A DNA stretch of 64,000 nt. Source: Chrysochromulina tobinii. Its lineage: Eukaryota > Haptophyta > Prymnesiales > Chrysochromulinaceae. Shown in pieces: positions 1-10,100 of this stretch. The notes under the pieces are model-generated. The model searched no databases, had not been told where the DNA came from, and was given only the letters and a program-made list of their open reading frames with translations. A program made the position numbers and the translations under genes. The DNA lies in assembly GCA_001275005.1 (NCBI GenBank), contig JWZX01003001.1, forward strand, positions 1 through 64,000, written 5' to 3'. Within the stretch, counting starts at the first letter, position 1. The number at the start of each line of letters is the position of its first letter.

Positions 1-27
1 GGCGGTGGCGGGAGGTGGTGGCGGTGA

Positions 28-348
28 GGTGGCGGCGAAAAGGGCGGCGGAGTTGAGGGTGGTGGCGGTGAGGGTGGTGGTGGCAAGGGTGGTGGAGGAG
101 AAGTTGGCGGTGGTGGTGAGGGTGGCGGCGGTGAGGGTGGCGGTGCCCAGGGTGGTGGCGGTGAGGGTGGCGGTGCCCAGGGTGGTGGCAGTGTGGGCGG
201 TGGCGGAGAGGGTAGTGGAGGTGGGGGTGGCGGCGGCGGCGCTGGCGGCGCGGGCAATGGAGGCAAAGGTAACGGTGGTAGTAGTGGCAGATCAACTGGC
301 GGTGCTGCGATCTCTGACAGCATCCGAGAGGGCATAGCGCTTGCTTGA
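28..348 (+). CDS. Gly-rich C-terminal coding frame, partial
   Basis: An open frame runs from an in-frame TGA at 25-27 to a TGA at 346-348, about 106 codons, with no early ATG. It translates to a Gly-rich low-complexity tract (GGGGEGGGAQ-type units) ending in a normal-looking tail, AISDSIREGIALA. This looks like the last exon of a gene entering from the left, with the upstream stop in an intron. The alternative is a non-coding GGT/GGC minisatellite, since every frame of this stretch is open for a while. The non-repetitive tail favours coding weakly. No function can be assigned. Confidence 0.3.
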   Translation, partial: GGGEKGGGVEGGGGEGGGGKGGGGEVGGGGEGGGGEGGGAQGGGGEGGGAQGGGSVGGGGEGSGGGGGGGGAGGAGNGGKGNGGSSGRSTGGAAISDSIREGIALA

Positions 349-985
349 CTTCGAAATACCTCTGAATGGTGCACCGGCATAACGAGGGCAGATGCCATCG
401 GCATCGGCATCGGAGGAGCAGCGACGCGGAGCATCTTTCGGAATACCGCGCGTATCGAGAAAAGTTTTGGTCCTGGACCAAGTTTTAAAGTTGTAGCTGT
501 GAACGTAGGTGTCGGTTGTGAACTCAACGTGAAGGACGCCTATCCATCATGGGACAGTCATGGAACCAGTCTGGGGGAGAGCCCTGAGTTTGTGGGGATC
601 TCTCCGCCCCCAAACGGCCGAATTAGTTTTGTGTAGTTAGTAGTTTGATGAACCGCGCAATCACAAACCGAAGTCGTGTGTACTCTCCCCAGAGAGGCAC
701 AATTGGCAGGTCCCGGATCCCGGTGAGCGTGTGAGTGTGGGTGTGGGTGTGTGGCCCCCGCGCCGGGATGCTGGAAATAGCGCAACGTATACGCGCTTGC
801 TTATACACTCGAGAGAGGAGAGGGCCGGGCGTGAAGTCGAGGCTCAGTCCGCAGTCACGCGAGGCCCCAATCGCTACGCAACCAGTCTTTCGGCCACGGT
901 GGAGCGCTCGTCGAACCGAGAGAGGAGCACCTCCAAGGTGATCACAGAAGGCCGGGATCGAGGTCGGCCATCCCCAATACGACGA
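349..985. other. Intergenic, no gene seen
   Basis: Only short overlapping open frames without recognisable domains occur. A GTGTGAGTGTGGGTGT purine-pyrimidine tract lies near 727-752. The stretch holds the 3' flank of the Gly-rich frame (+) and the 3' flank of the CobW-type gene (-). Confidence 0.5.
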
Positions 986-3052
986 TCACGAAACCGTGTG
1001 CTCATGTCCATGCTCCTTGCCGTCTGCATGGTCGTGCCCGCAATCCGCGTGGCTGTGGCCGCACCCCTCGCTATGCTCGTGGCCGCCGTGCTCGTGCGCG
1101 TGCTCATTGCGGATGGCATCCGCGTCGTCGCTCCCATGGCCGCGATGCTCGTGAACGTGCTTCTTGCTCGTGAACGAGCTAAATGGGACGGAAGCTTTCC
1201 GGACCTTCCTCTCCGCGTCGACGTGACCGTGGCAACGACTGTGATCGTGGACGTGACTGTGTCCGCCCTGCATAGGCTCCCACGCTGTGAATGGTCCGCC
1301 CTGCATAGGCTCCCACGCTGTGAATGGGTCGGGCAGGGCCAACCAGCTCTTCTCGCCGCCCGCCATCTCTTCCTCGGTAAGCAGGCATGCCTCCATCTGC
1401 GCCCTTGCCGCCTCGCGGATGATCTCGTCTGCGAACTTGCCGATGCACAACATCTCGGATCGCCGATCGCCGTGCATCGTGTCCCAAGTGTGAGAGCCCG
1501 TCGGATCTCGTTCGGCCGCCATCAGATCCTTTTGGATCTTCATCACGAGCTCTTGGGACCACTGCTTGCGCGGGATCGCGGCCACCCACGGCGGCCCAGC
1601 CACACAAGTAAAGATCGTGCCAGCCACTTGGATGATCGCTCGTTGCTTTGGCCGGGTAGGCAGCCATGCGAAGCCCTTGAGGCGCAGCAACCCAGCAAGT
1701 GCACCTTCGCGGGGTCGGCTGCCTAGGGCCGCATTCAACCGCTCTGGATGGAAGGGCCGCTTCGCACGGAAGATGAAGGATGTGACGCCGTACTCCATCG
1801 ACTCGGACGTGTGCTCCCCTACACGCGCCTCTACCAGCCATTGAGAGTGCTGCTCAGCCTTGTCGAGTTTGAACCGCCCTTTGGCGAGCAGCGTGGCAGG
1901 ATCGAGCACGCTGTGCCTCGTGCAGATGATCTCGGCATCGGGGTTGACCCGACGCAGGAACGCTTGGACCGCGCCGCGCTGCTCCTCACTGATGAGATCG
2001 CACTTGTTGATCGTGATCAAGTCCGCAAACTCGATCTGGTCGCAAAGGAGGTGCGCGACCGTGCGTTGATCTCCTTCAACGTCTTGCCAGCCCCGGTCGA
2101 CAAGCGTATCCATCGAGTTGAGCTGCTCGAAGATGCTCGCCCCGTCCACCACGGTCACGAGATTGTGAAGGCTTGCCACGTCATTCAAGCTAACGGCCGT
2201 CGCTTTGTCGCGGAAGGTGAAGGTCTCGGCGACGGGTAGGGGCTCCGAAATCCCAGAGGACTCGACGATGCAGTGATCAAAGCGCTGCTCGAGCGCGAGA
2301 GACGAGAGGGACGAGAGCAGGTCCTCGCGCAGCGTGCAGCAGATGCAGCCGTTCGTGAGCTCGACCAGCTTCTCCTCCATCTGCAGCATCCCACCGTTGC
2401 GCGCAAGCTCCGCGTCGACGTTGACCGCGGCCAAGTCGTTGACGATGATGGCGATCCGGTAGCCGGCTCGGTTGTTGAGCATGTGGTTGAGCAGAGTCGT
2501 CTTGCCTGCGCCGAGAAACCCCGAGAGCACCGTCACCGGCATCGGGCCGGTGCCGCCCGCCTTGCGTATCTTGGTCGCCGCGTCGAACACCACCGCGTAC
2601 GGACTTGGCTTGGCGTCGTTCGGTTGTGCCGCGACAATGTGACGCCACACGAAGAGGATGGCGGCGGGGCTAGCGGTCGCCTTGAGATTCGCCGGCTTGA
2701 TCATGCCGCTAGCCAAGCCATCGGGCAAAGACACGAGCACTTCGAGACGCTCAGGGTCGGTCGGAGACTTGCCGGCTATCCTGCCGACGAGATTGTTGAA
2801 GGCTTTGCCAGCCTCCGAAATCAAGCCTGTGATCTCCGCGCACATGCCAGCCTTCCACTCCGAAATATGCGAAGCGGCATTCGGCACGACATGGTCCCTC
2901 CAAACACGTCCAAAGTCCGATTCCTTAGTGCACACGCCGTCGCGCACGAGCTTCGCCGTGAGCAGGTGGCCGAGTAGCGTCAACTCGATGGCGCGCGCAC
3001 GTGCGGGTTCGGATGTGATCGAGACCAGCGCCTGTGCCGTCATGCGCACCAT
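986..3052 (-). CDS. COG0523/CobW-type metal-chaperone GTPase with His-rich tail
   Basis: A 688-residue protein of the G3E P-loop GTPase family that delivers metals, usually zinc, to target enzymes. It has about 165 residues of uncharacterised N-terminal region. Then come Walker A GFLGAGKTT (about residue 176), the family metal-binding CICC motif (about 234), a Walker-B-like ESSGISEP and the guanine-specificity NKCD. A CobW C-terminal domain follows, and finally a tail dense in His-Asp/Glu-His, typical of zinc-handling members. I chose the ATG at 3052 (MVRMTAQ). The frame is open further upstream, but a longer start would overlap the divergent polymerase gene, leaving a 199-bp shared upstream region. 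An 11-residue segment, PFTAWEPMQGG, is encoded twice in tandem just before the His tail. Family assignment is firm; the metal and client are unknown. Confidence 0.88.
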   Translation of the reverse strand: MVRMTAQALVSITSEPARARAIELTLLGHLLTAKLVRDGVCTKESDFGRVWRDHVVPNAASHISEWKAGMCAEITGLISEAGKAFNNLVGRIAGKSPTDPERLEVLVSLPDGLASGMIKPANLKATASPAAILFVWRHIVAAQPNDAKPSPYAVVFDAATKIRKAGGTGPMPVTVLSGFLGAGKTTLLNHMLNNRAGYRIAIIVNDLAAVNVDAELARNGGMLQMEEKLVELTNGCICCTLREDLLSSLSSLALEQRFDHCIVESSGISEPLPVAETFTFRDKATAVSLNDVASLHNLVTVVDGASIFEQLNSMDTLVDRGWQDVEGDQRTVAHLLCDQIEFADLITINKCDLISEEQRGAVQAFLRRVNPDAEIICTRHSVLDPATLLAKGRFKLDKAEQHSQWLVEARVGEHTSESMEYGVTSFIFRAKRPFHPERLNAALGSRPREGALAGLLRLKGFAWLPTRPKQRAIIQVAGTIFTCVAGPPWVAAIPRKQWSQELVMKIQKDLMAAERDPTGSHTWDTMHGDRRSEMLCIGKFADEIIREAARAQMEACLLTEEEMAGGEKSWLALPDPFTAWEPMQGGPFTAWEPMQGGHSHVHDHSRCHGHVDAERKVRKASVPFSSFTSKKHVHEHRGHGSDDADAIRNEHAHEHGGHEHSEGCGHSHADCGHDHADGKEHGHEHTVS
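1260..1326 (-). repeat. Tandem 33-bp coding duplication in the CobW-type gene
   Basis: Two adjacent, essentially identical 33-bp units (GGTCCGCCCTGCATAG... on the plus strand) encode PFTAWEPMQGG twice in frame. The identity points to a recent slippage or unequal-exchange event. Confidence 0.85.
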
Positions 3053-3251
3053 GATAGTCGATTGCGCTCGCACGCGCTCGCGGCGGCCTGCTCGTGTGTG
3101 CGTGGCGACTAGAAGTTCGGAACTTGACGAACATGGAAAGTGGTACAACACTTTGCAGCCGTCCGGTCTCCATCGGTAGGGCCATCGCCGCTCAAATTCA
3201 CGGATCGCTTCACAGACTTGACGACAGGAGGTGTGATCAGGAATTGTTCGC

Positions 3252-6200
3252 ATGGCTGATGACAATGGGACCGGCTTCGTCCGAGCCCGTCTCATGGAAC
3301 TCTTCCCCCCCAATGCTCGTACGGGCCCAGATGAGCCGGCCATCAAGAAGCTCGAGGACCTGTGCCGGCGAAAGAGGAGCGCCGCCGTGTGCGTGCTCGA
3401 TGAGCTGGCCATAAACTTGGGTGTCAACGGCCCTGCCCAAGGTGCTGAGGCCATCCGCGCAGATGGCGAGGAATGGCGCATGGAACCGAACGGTGTGGCG
3501 CAGCCTCCATTCCAGCCCTCATCTGCTCTTATGAGCATCGTGAAACGCTGGAACGAGCACCTAGACGGTCGGCGCCCATGCCCAGGCCGTGACATAGCTG
3601 GGAGCAAGCGAATGGCTCGTGCAGATACCCGATACGACTGGCGGCCGCCGCCCGCGCAACGGAACCAGGAGCTGCCCGACAGTTTTGCTCAGCAGCCGGT
3701 TCAACAGCCACAGCAGCCGCCGCAGCCACCGCACGGACCTCAGCCAGTCTTGCGCTGCCCGAATGAAACGGCCGACGATGCCGTTGCTGTCATCGTACAG
3801 AAGGCCAAGTTTGACCTGCGATTTCGGCTCTATGCAGCCGGTGCGCTCGAGCACTTCCGTGGGCGGCCTGACGAGCTTCAGGAGCTCATTAACGAAATCG
3901 AGGCTGCCGGAGAGAATGCGGACGCCAAGAACGCAATCTGTGCGCGCCGTGGCCTGAGCCTTGGATACTTCATGCCGGCGGCGCACTGCACCGTCATCTA
4001 CCAGGTAATAGTCACCAAGAACGGCGACGTGCGCTATGACCTGCCCACGGAGACGGGCACTGCGATCGCCCACCGTCGGCTGGGTTGCCACCTGCTTCGG
4101 GTCCGCTTTGAGCGGCTCGCATCGAACGCGCTGCACGAGGACAAGGAGCGCTGGGAGCAGATGCGCCAGCAAGTCATCAGCGTCGGAACAGATCAGAGCG
4201 GCATACGCAGCGTGGCAGGCGATCGGCTGTACCTCCATTTCTGCCACAAGGACGCTGAAAAGCCAGAGGCGCAGCTTTGGTTTGTGTCGGTGCCTGCGAC
4301 GCACCGCGAGCTCAAAAAGCAGGCGGTCTGGGTGCACCAAATGCAACAGCTGCTGCTTGACACGCTGGGCACGACAGATGGCCGCACCTCGAGCCTGAGC
4401 ATCTCAAAGCTCAACGCTCGGCTCTGCCTGGCCTTCTCCACTGCTGTGACGGTGCCCGGATGCGCTCCGACAGAGGAGGCGGTGCTCGATCTGCGTGATG
4501 ACTCCGGTCGGAGTCAATGGCAAGATTTAGCAGCACTTGAGCCGATGCCGGCCGGCAAAGTGAAGCTCGTCATCATGAACGACATCCGCGTGATCGCCGC
4601 AGATGGCTCGCAGGGGCCAGTCATGACAGACGGGGCCGGTCTGATCTCGCGCAACCTCGCTGAGCAAATGCCGCTGTGCTTGAGTGGGCGTCTGGTCACC
4701 CGCAAAGCTCTGGGCGCTCCGCTGCTGGCGCAGGTGCGTGTGTGGCATCGTGGCTATGTGGTCAAGGGGATGCTCATGACTGACTCCACACTGCCTGATG
4801 GCTATGTCGTCGTGCGCGAGTCAATGGTCAAAGTGTTTGCTCGACCCGGCGGCGAAGCCACGCTGGACGCGGACAAGGTTCCAAAACGCCTGCCCAGGGG
4901 TGACAAATATTGGGAGCGCTCGGCATTTGAGGTGCTACGCACTTCCAACGGTGCGCCGAGCGGCAAGATGAACCCTCAGCTCGTTCCTCTCCTCGAGCAC
5001 GCAAGCGGACCGAGAGGCAGCGAGGGGCGCACGACAATGGTGGGGCTCCTCCTCTCGCTCGCCGAGGAGAACAAGCGCCGCGTCTGCCAGATCGATTCGG
5101 AGGAGCTGAGTGGGCCGCAGCTGCGCAGTCTGCTGCTCGATTTTGGCTTAGGTGAGACCTCGGTCGCGTCCTACATGCTGCTCGCCGGCTTCCATCCGCG
5201 TAAGGAGCCATATCTGCGGCGCAAGATCGCGGCCGTTCAAAAGGCGCAGCTGGAGCAGATCGCATCGGGCAAGTTCAAGCTGCCCGGCTCGCTCTACCTC
5301 ACGGGCGTGCCTGACCCGACCAGCACGGTGCCGGTGGGCAAGGTCGTCGTCATCGAGGGCGGCAAGTTCTGCGTCGAGCAGCTTCTGATCTATCGATCCC
5401 CAGGGACCCATCCAGGGGATGTGCGCCGGACTCAGAGTGTCATGCCCCCTCAGCCCCTGCTGGCATGCCTGGAGCATGTGGCGGCCGAGCTGCAGAATGC
5501 GATCATCTTCTCGGTCCAGGGCGAGCGGGCTCTGGCGGATATGCTCTCCGGCGGCGATTATGACGGCGACGAGTTCGTCGTGATGCGTGCCTCGGACAAA
5601 ATTGACACCGGTGTCGCCGGCATGGCGCCACTCAGCCTCGTCGATGCTTTCCAAAACGAGAGTCCGCCATGGGTGCAGCCGCCTAAGGAGGGCGGCGGCC
5701 GTGGCCCACCGTCCCAGGTGACAGATGACCACCAGCAGACATGCACCGAACTCGCGCGCCACTATTTCGACTGCGACGCGGCTGGCGGCCTCATTGGGCA
5801 GGCAGCCAACAGCATCCAGATGGCTCAGGAGTATTGGGGATGCAGCTCCTGGATCACATGCCAGCTCATCGACCTGTACAACACGGCGCTCGACGCGGCC
5901 AAGCAGGGCATGCGAAAAGCCTTCTCGGAGGCCATTCGAGAGGAACTCAACAAGATGGAGCAGACTGTTGGTCTTCCGTGCTTCATGGTCGTCAAGGCGT
6001 CAGAGCACCGCCGAGTCCAGCCCGACGGTTCGTCGAATTCAGCTCTGGGCAGGCTGTGGTGTAAACGAAGGCAGCTGCGACTGTCGCCAGAGGAGGACGC
6101 ACCCGGTGGGGGATGCGACACCGATCTCGATTTTGGGCTGCTTCACTGCCACATCTGTGGGCTTGAGTGTGGTGCAGAGGAGCTCAGGATGCATGTACGC

Positions 6201-6857
6201 TGCTGCCGCCAGCTCCACGAGCTCAGGTATCCGGGGCAGCCGCTGCCGTCGGAGCCGCTGCCGTCAGAGCCGCGTCGCTGCGAATGGGGCCCTGTGCGCA
6301 TCCGCTTCTATGACAAGTGGAGAGATTTGATTGCCCTCGCCATCAGTGAGCTGAGTAGCCTGTGGCAGCGCAGCCTAGGACGCACGACCTCGGCGGGCGC
6401 ACGCCAAAAGTATGACGCAGCGTTTGCGCATGCAAAGCTTGCCCTCTTTGACCGGTACCGGCAGCATCTGCTAGAAAGCTACGACGAAGGCGAGCGGGAG
6501 CGGCCTGCGCATGTGCTGCTCTGTGAGGCCTCGCATGTGTATCTGGCTGCGTATGGCTTCCAAGGCAACGAGCAGGCCTGCCACCAGGCCCGTGAGCTCG
6601 CGTGGCAGATTGCGGGCTCTTATCTCGTGCTGATCAAGTTTATGCGAGAGCAGCACGATGTGCGTCCTGGGATGGCACCGCGCGGGCTTGTTGCGGCTGC
6701 GCAGCTGCCACGGATCCTTGCGCGGCGTGGGAATCTTCTGCACGACCTGGATGGCGAGCTGGCCGCTGAGGGTCTTGCCGTGGTGGAAGCAGGTGATGGT
6801 GGGAGCATCGAGGATGGCGAGGAGCTCGTCAGCACGCCGTGGAGCCGGTGTGCGTGA
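3252..6857 (+). CDS. Cellular RNA-dependent RNA polymerase (RDR/QDE-1 type)
   Basis: A single-exon 1201-residue protein. The diagnostic catalytic motif of eukaryotic RDRs, DYDGD, is at residues 769-773 within SGGDYDGDEFVVM. It lies in a region (about 520-900) that reads like the RDR double-psi beta-barrel catalytic core. Family members copy RNA into double strands for Dicer and amplify small-RNA silencing. The N-terminal 200 residues match nothing I know and contain a Gln/Pro tract (about 148-165). Near residue 965 is a CxxC...HxxxC segment (CHICG...MHVRC) that could be a zinc finger inserted in the C-terminal region. The ATG at 3252 is the first in frame. Catalytic residues are intact, so activity is likely. 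Partner Dicer and Argonaute genes are not in the window. Confidence 0.9.
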   Translation: MADDNGTGFVRARLMELFPPNARTGPDEPAIKKLEDLCRRKRSAAVCVLDELAINLGVNGPAQGAEAIRADGEEWRMEPNGVAQPPFQPSSALMSIVKRWNEHLDGRRPCPGRDIAGSKRMARADTRYDWRPPPAQRNQELPDSFAQQPVQQPQQPPQPPHGPQPVLRCPNETADDAVAVIVQKAKFDLRFRLYAAGALEHFRGRPDELQELINEIEAAGENADAKNAICARRGLSLGYFMPAAHCTVIYQVIVTKNGDVRYDLPTETGTAIAHRRLGCHLLRVRFERLASNALHEDKERWEQMRQQVISVGTDQSGIRSVAGDRLYLHFCHKDAEKPEAQLWFVSVPATHRELKKQAVWVHQMQQLLLDTLGTTDGRTSSLSISKLNARLCLAFSTAVTVPGCAPTEEAVLDLRDDSGRSQWQDLAALEPMPAGKVKLVIMNDIRVIAADGSQGPVMTDGAGLISRNLAEQMPLCLSGRLVTRKALGAPLLAQVRVWHRGYVVKGMLMTDSTLPDGYVVVRESMVKVFARPGGEATLDADKVPKRLPRGDKYWERSAFEVLRTSNGAPSGKMNPQLVPLLEHASGPRGSEGRTTMVGLLLSLAEENKRRVCQIDSEELSGPQLRSLLLDFGLGETSVASYMLLAGFHPRKEPYLRRKIAAVQKAQLEQIASGKFKLPGSLYLTGVPDPTSTVPVGKVVVIEGGKFCVEQLLIYRSPGTHPGDVRRTQSVMPPQPLLACLEHVAAELQNAIIFSVQGERALADMLSGGDYDGDEFVVMRASDKIDTGVAGMAPLSLVDAFQNESPPWVQPPKEGGGRGPPSQVTDDHQQTCTELARHYFDCDAAGGLIGQAANSIQMAQEYWGCSSWITCQLIDLYNTALDAAKQGMRKAFSEAIREELNKMEQTVGLPCFMVVKASEHRRVQPDGSSNSALGRLWCKRRQLRLSPEEDAPGGGCDTDLDFGLLHCHICGLECGAEELRMHVRCCRQLHELRYPGQPLPSEPLPSEPRRCEWGPVRIRFYDKWRDLIALAISELSSLWQRSLGRTTSAGARQKYDAAFAHAKLALFDRYRQHLLESYDEGERERPAHVLLCEASHVYLAAYGFQGNEQACHQARELAWQIAGSYLVLIKFMREQHDVRPGMAPRGLVAAAQLPRILARRGNLLHDLDGELAAEGLAVVEAGDGGSIEDGEELVSTPWSRCA

Positions 6858-7146
6858 TTCAAATTCAGCGTGTGTTCCCCCGAGCGGAGGATCGTAGGAT
6901 GCCGACCAGGATGACGAGCAGGTTGACGTGGAGGAGTGAGAGTTGAAGGCCAGGGGCCAGTAGTGGCGAGTGTGTAATCTGAGAACCCTTAGGAGACCGC
7001 ACAGTGTTACCATTCGAATCGCCGTGTGCATATTATGAAGGTCGAAGGGACTCTTCCAGATCTTCAGATCAGGCTCTGCAAACCTCACCATTCACGCCGA
7101 GTTCTGCGCACGAGTTCATTCACGCCCTTTCTTCACGGTCAGGCGC

Positions 7147-10100
7147 ATGGCCGCTTGTGGCCTCGTGGCGCTCAAACTTGGCGGCATTGCTGGGTGCGAC
7201 GGCGGTTCTGCGGCCTCCTCTGCAGCTGTGAGCGCCGAGGATGCAACGATCGCAGCGCTCAAGGCAGTGCTCGCAGCCAACGAGGCCAGGTCCAAGTGCG
7301 CAGTCAGCACATTCTCGAGCAGCGAGGATGAAGGCGATGATGATGGTGGTGATGATCGCAGCTCCGGCAATGTGAACAGCCAGCTGGCTCTCGCCACACC
7401 AGCGGTTGGTCTGAGGCTGAATCTGGGCGGTCTCGGCGTAGGCAAGCTCAACCTGAGTGCGCTGCAGCGCGAGGAGGTCGATGACGAGGCTCCGGCTGCC
7501 GTCCCAATGACTCCCAAGGAGACCTTCTTGAACACCGCGCTTGGCGCGCCGCCGCCGCCGCCGCCGCTGTCCGAGGCACCGCCACCGCCCTCTGCCGCTG
7601 CTGCTGCGCCGGGGCCCAGCCACGCCGCCGCCGCCACCGCCCTCTGCCACGCCGTCGTTCCCACGGGCGGCAGCGCAGCGGCGGCGCCTGTCCTCGGGTT
7701 GCACACGCGGCCCCTCGGGGTGCACTACGGCCGTGTGCTCCTCGAGGAGCTCGCGAAATTGCCGCCGCTCGCTGTGCTCCCGTCGGCGACCTCGACCGCC
7801 GCGGCCTCGGCAGCCCTGCGTAGCGCACTGACGATGTCTGAGACGATCACCGACCTCGCGAGCCGATGCTTCGATCTCCAAGCACGAGATCCCGTACCTG
7901 AGGGCTCCAAGCACGTCTCCAAGCACGTCTCCAAGCACGACTCGGAGCTCGAGCGCGCGCCGTCCTTGCGCTCGTCCTTGCGCTCGACCGAGCTCGCTCG
8001 CTCGCAATCCATCCGACCGCCTCGCCTGACGGCCCTCGGTGAGTGGCGACAGCACATGCGCTGGTACGGCATGATCGTCGAGCAACAGTCGTGGGAGGCG
8101 CCCGATTCCGCGCGCACCACGTACCTGGACGCTCTGCGTAAGCTCGACAACGAGCTGCAGCGCGTGCACCCGACGTTTGACCAGTCCCGCGACACGCCCG
8201 CGCCGGGCACGCCGGAGCAGCTGACCTCGCGGCTCGAGCTGCTGCACGAGCTGCACGAGATCGCGATCTCAATCAATCTCGAGCTCCTCTCCCAAGTTCA
8301 GCTGCCCGACGAGATGGCGCGCGCGCACCTGCCGTCGCGCGCCGCGCCGCTGCTGCCGCGCACCCTTGCGCGCGAGCTGCGCACCCTCGCGCGCGAGCTG
8401 CGCGCCGTGTCGAGCGCCTCCTCGACGGCCCGGCTGCCTACGGGCGCGCTCAGGACGACGCTGGACGCGCTCCTCGATCGCCTCGGTCTCGAGAGGCTTT
8501 CCCCACAGCTAGCTGCCGAGCTGCTCGATCGTCTGGAGAGGGCGGCGGAGGTGTGGCAGTGCTCAGCCGATAGGGGGGCCGAGCGCCTCGCGGCCGCTGC
8601 TGACCCCCCCTCGGTGGGGGTGGGGGAGAGGCCGCGACGACGCAACGCGAGCACCGATGTGACACTGGTGCGCCCGACACGGCGCTCTCCGGACTCCTCT
8701 CTCGACGACCGGCCGGAGCGGCCGCTGCGCACCCCCTCGATTCTGCTCGCGCGCATCTCGCGCGAGCGAGCTCCGGGCGCCGCGACGGGCGCCGCGACGG
8801 GCGCCGGGGCAGGCGCCGGGTCGGGCGCCGTGTTGGGCGTCTCCGGCGTCGGCGGGGATGGCCTCGGGGGGGGAGATCTGAGCGCTGGCCGTAGCACTCG
8901 ACGCTCGCGTTGGTGGAGCCTTCTGGGACGTCTCCATGGACACCCTGACGAACTGCGCGCGGCGAACAAGGCGCTCGTTGCGCGTGCTCTCGCAGTCCGC
9001 ATCCGCACGCGGCTGCCCTCGCTGCCCCCGACGGGGCTGGAGCGTGCAAAGGTGGCACACACGAGCTCCGTCGCCAATGCGATGCTCGAGGCGTACTCGC
9101 GCGCTCTTGCGATCCATTCGCAGTCGGCGGTTCGTCACTACGCTAGGCTGCGCCAGAGTGCGATCCAGGCGGCCGCCGCCGCCGCCGCGACTCTCGCCAT
9201 CGCGACCCTCAACGCCGCGGCGGCGAGTCCGACCGGCACCGGTACTCCTACCGGTACTCCTACCGGTAGCAGCGCTGTCGTGGGCACCGCAACCTGTAGC
9301 ACCGACCTGCAGTCCGTCGACAGAGCTGTCGGGGCCGACGACGCCTTCGCGAGCGGCGCGGGTGGCGAGCGAGTACAGGCCGCGGCCAACGGGCACAGCT
9401 CACCCGCCCCAGCTCTGCCCATGGCCATCGCGCCCATCTCGGCGCCTAACTTATCGCCCACCGTCACCAGTGCAGCGGCCGCCGAGACTTTCAGCGGCGG
9501 CGGCGGCGCTTTCAAACTGAAGCTGCACCTCCTTGACAAGCCGTTGGCTGACGGCTTGGGCGAGCACGCCCACGACGGCGCGGGCGCGCCCAGCGGCGCG
9601 TCGTACGCATCGCTGTCCAGCAGCAGCAGCGGCGGCGGCGGCGGCGGCGGCGGCGCAGCCCCGCGCACAAGCAGCAGCAGGAGCAGCAGCAGCGCAGGTG
9701 CACGCGAGGGGCCATCCCGCTCGCCTCTCGAGTCGCCCAAGTCCCCCAAGTCCCATCACATGGGCGACGCCCGCCCCAAATGGCAAGTACGCCCCGACGA
9801 GATCAGCTACTTGGAGCGGCTAGGCGCGGGAGCCTACGGCGAGGTGCACCTCGGCGAGTTTCGTCGAAAGGAGGTGGCAATCAAGGTGCTCGTGCACGGC
9901 GATCTGCACGAGGACGACTTTTACGAGGAGATGGCCTTGCTCTCGGACCTGCGCCATGAGAACATAGTCCTCTTCATGGGAGCTTGCCTCGCGCCCTCCA
10001 AAATGTGCATCCTCTTCGAGCTCTGCGAGCCCGTCAAGCATGCATATGCTCACTACGGCGCCCCGACCTCTTCCCCACAGGTGCATCCTCTTCGAGCTCT

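Noticed and set aside
731-1726. 331-codon plus-strand frame opposite the CobW-type gene
   Set aside because: It has no domain and mirrors the strongly supported antisense protein; it is a shadow frame of GC-rich coding DNA.
3053-3607. N-terminal extension of the CobW-type frame
   Set aside because: It would overlap the polymerase start by over 350 bp and has no CobW homology; an ATG at 3052 fits better.
7120-8256. 378-codon minus-strand frame under the kinase gene
   Set aside because: No domain and no start context; the opposite strand continues in frame into a kinase domain.
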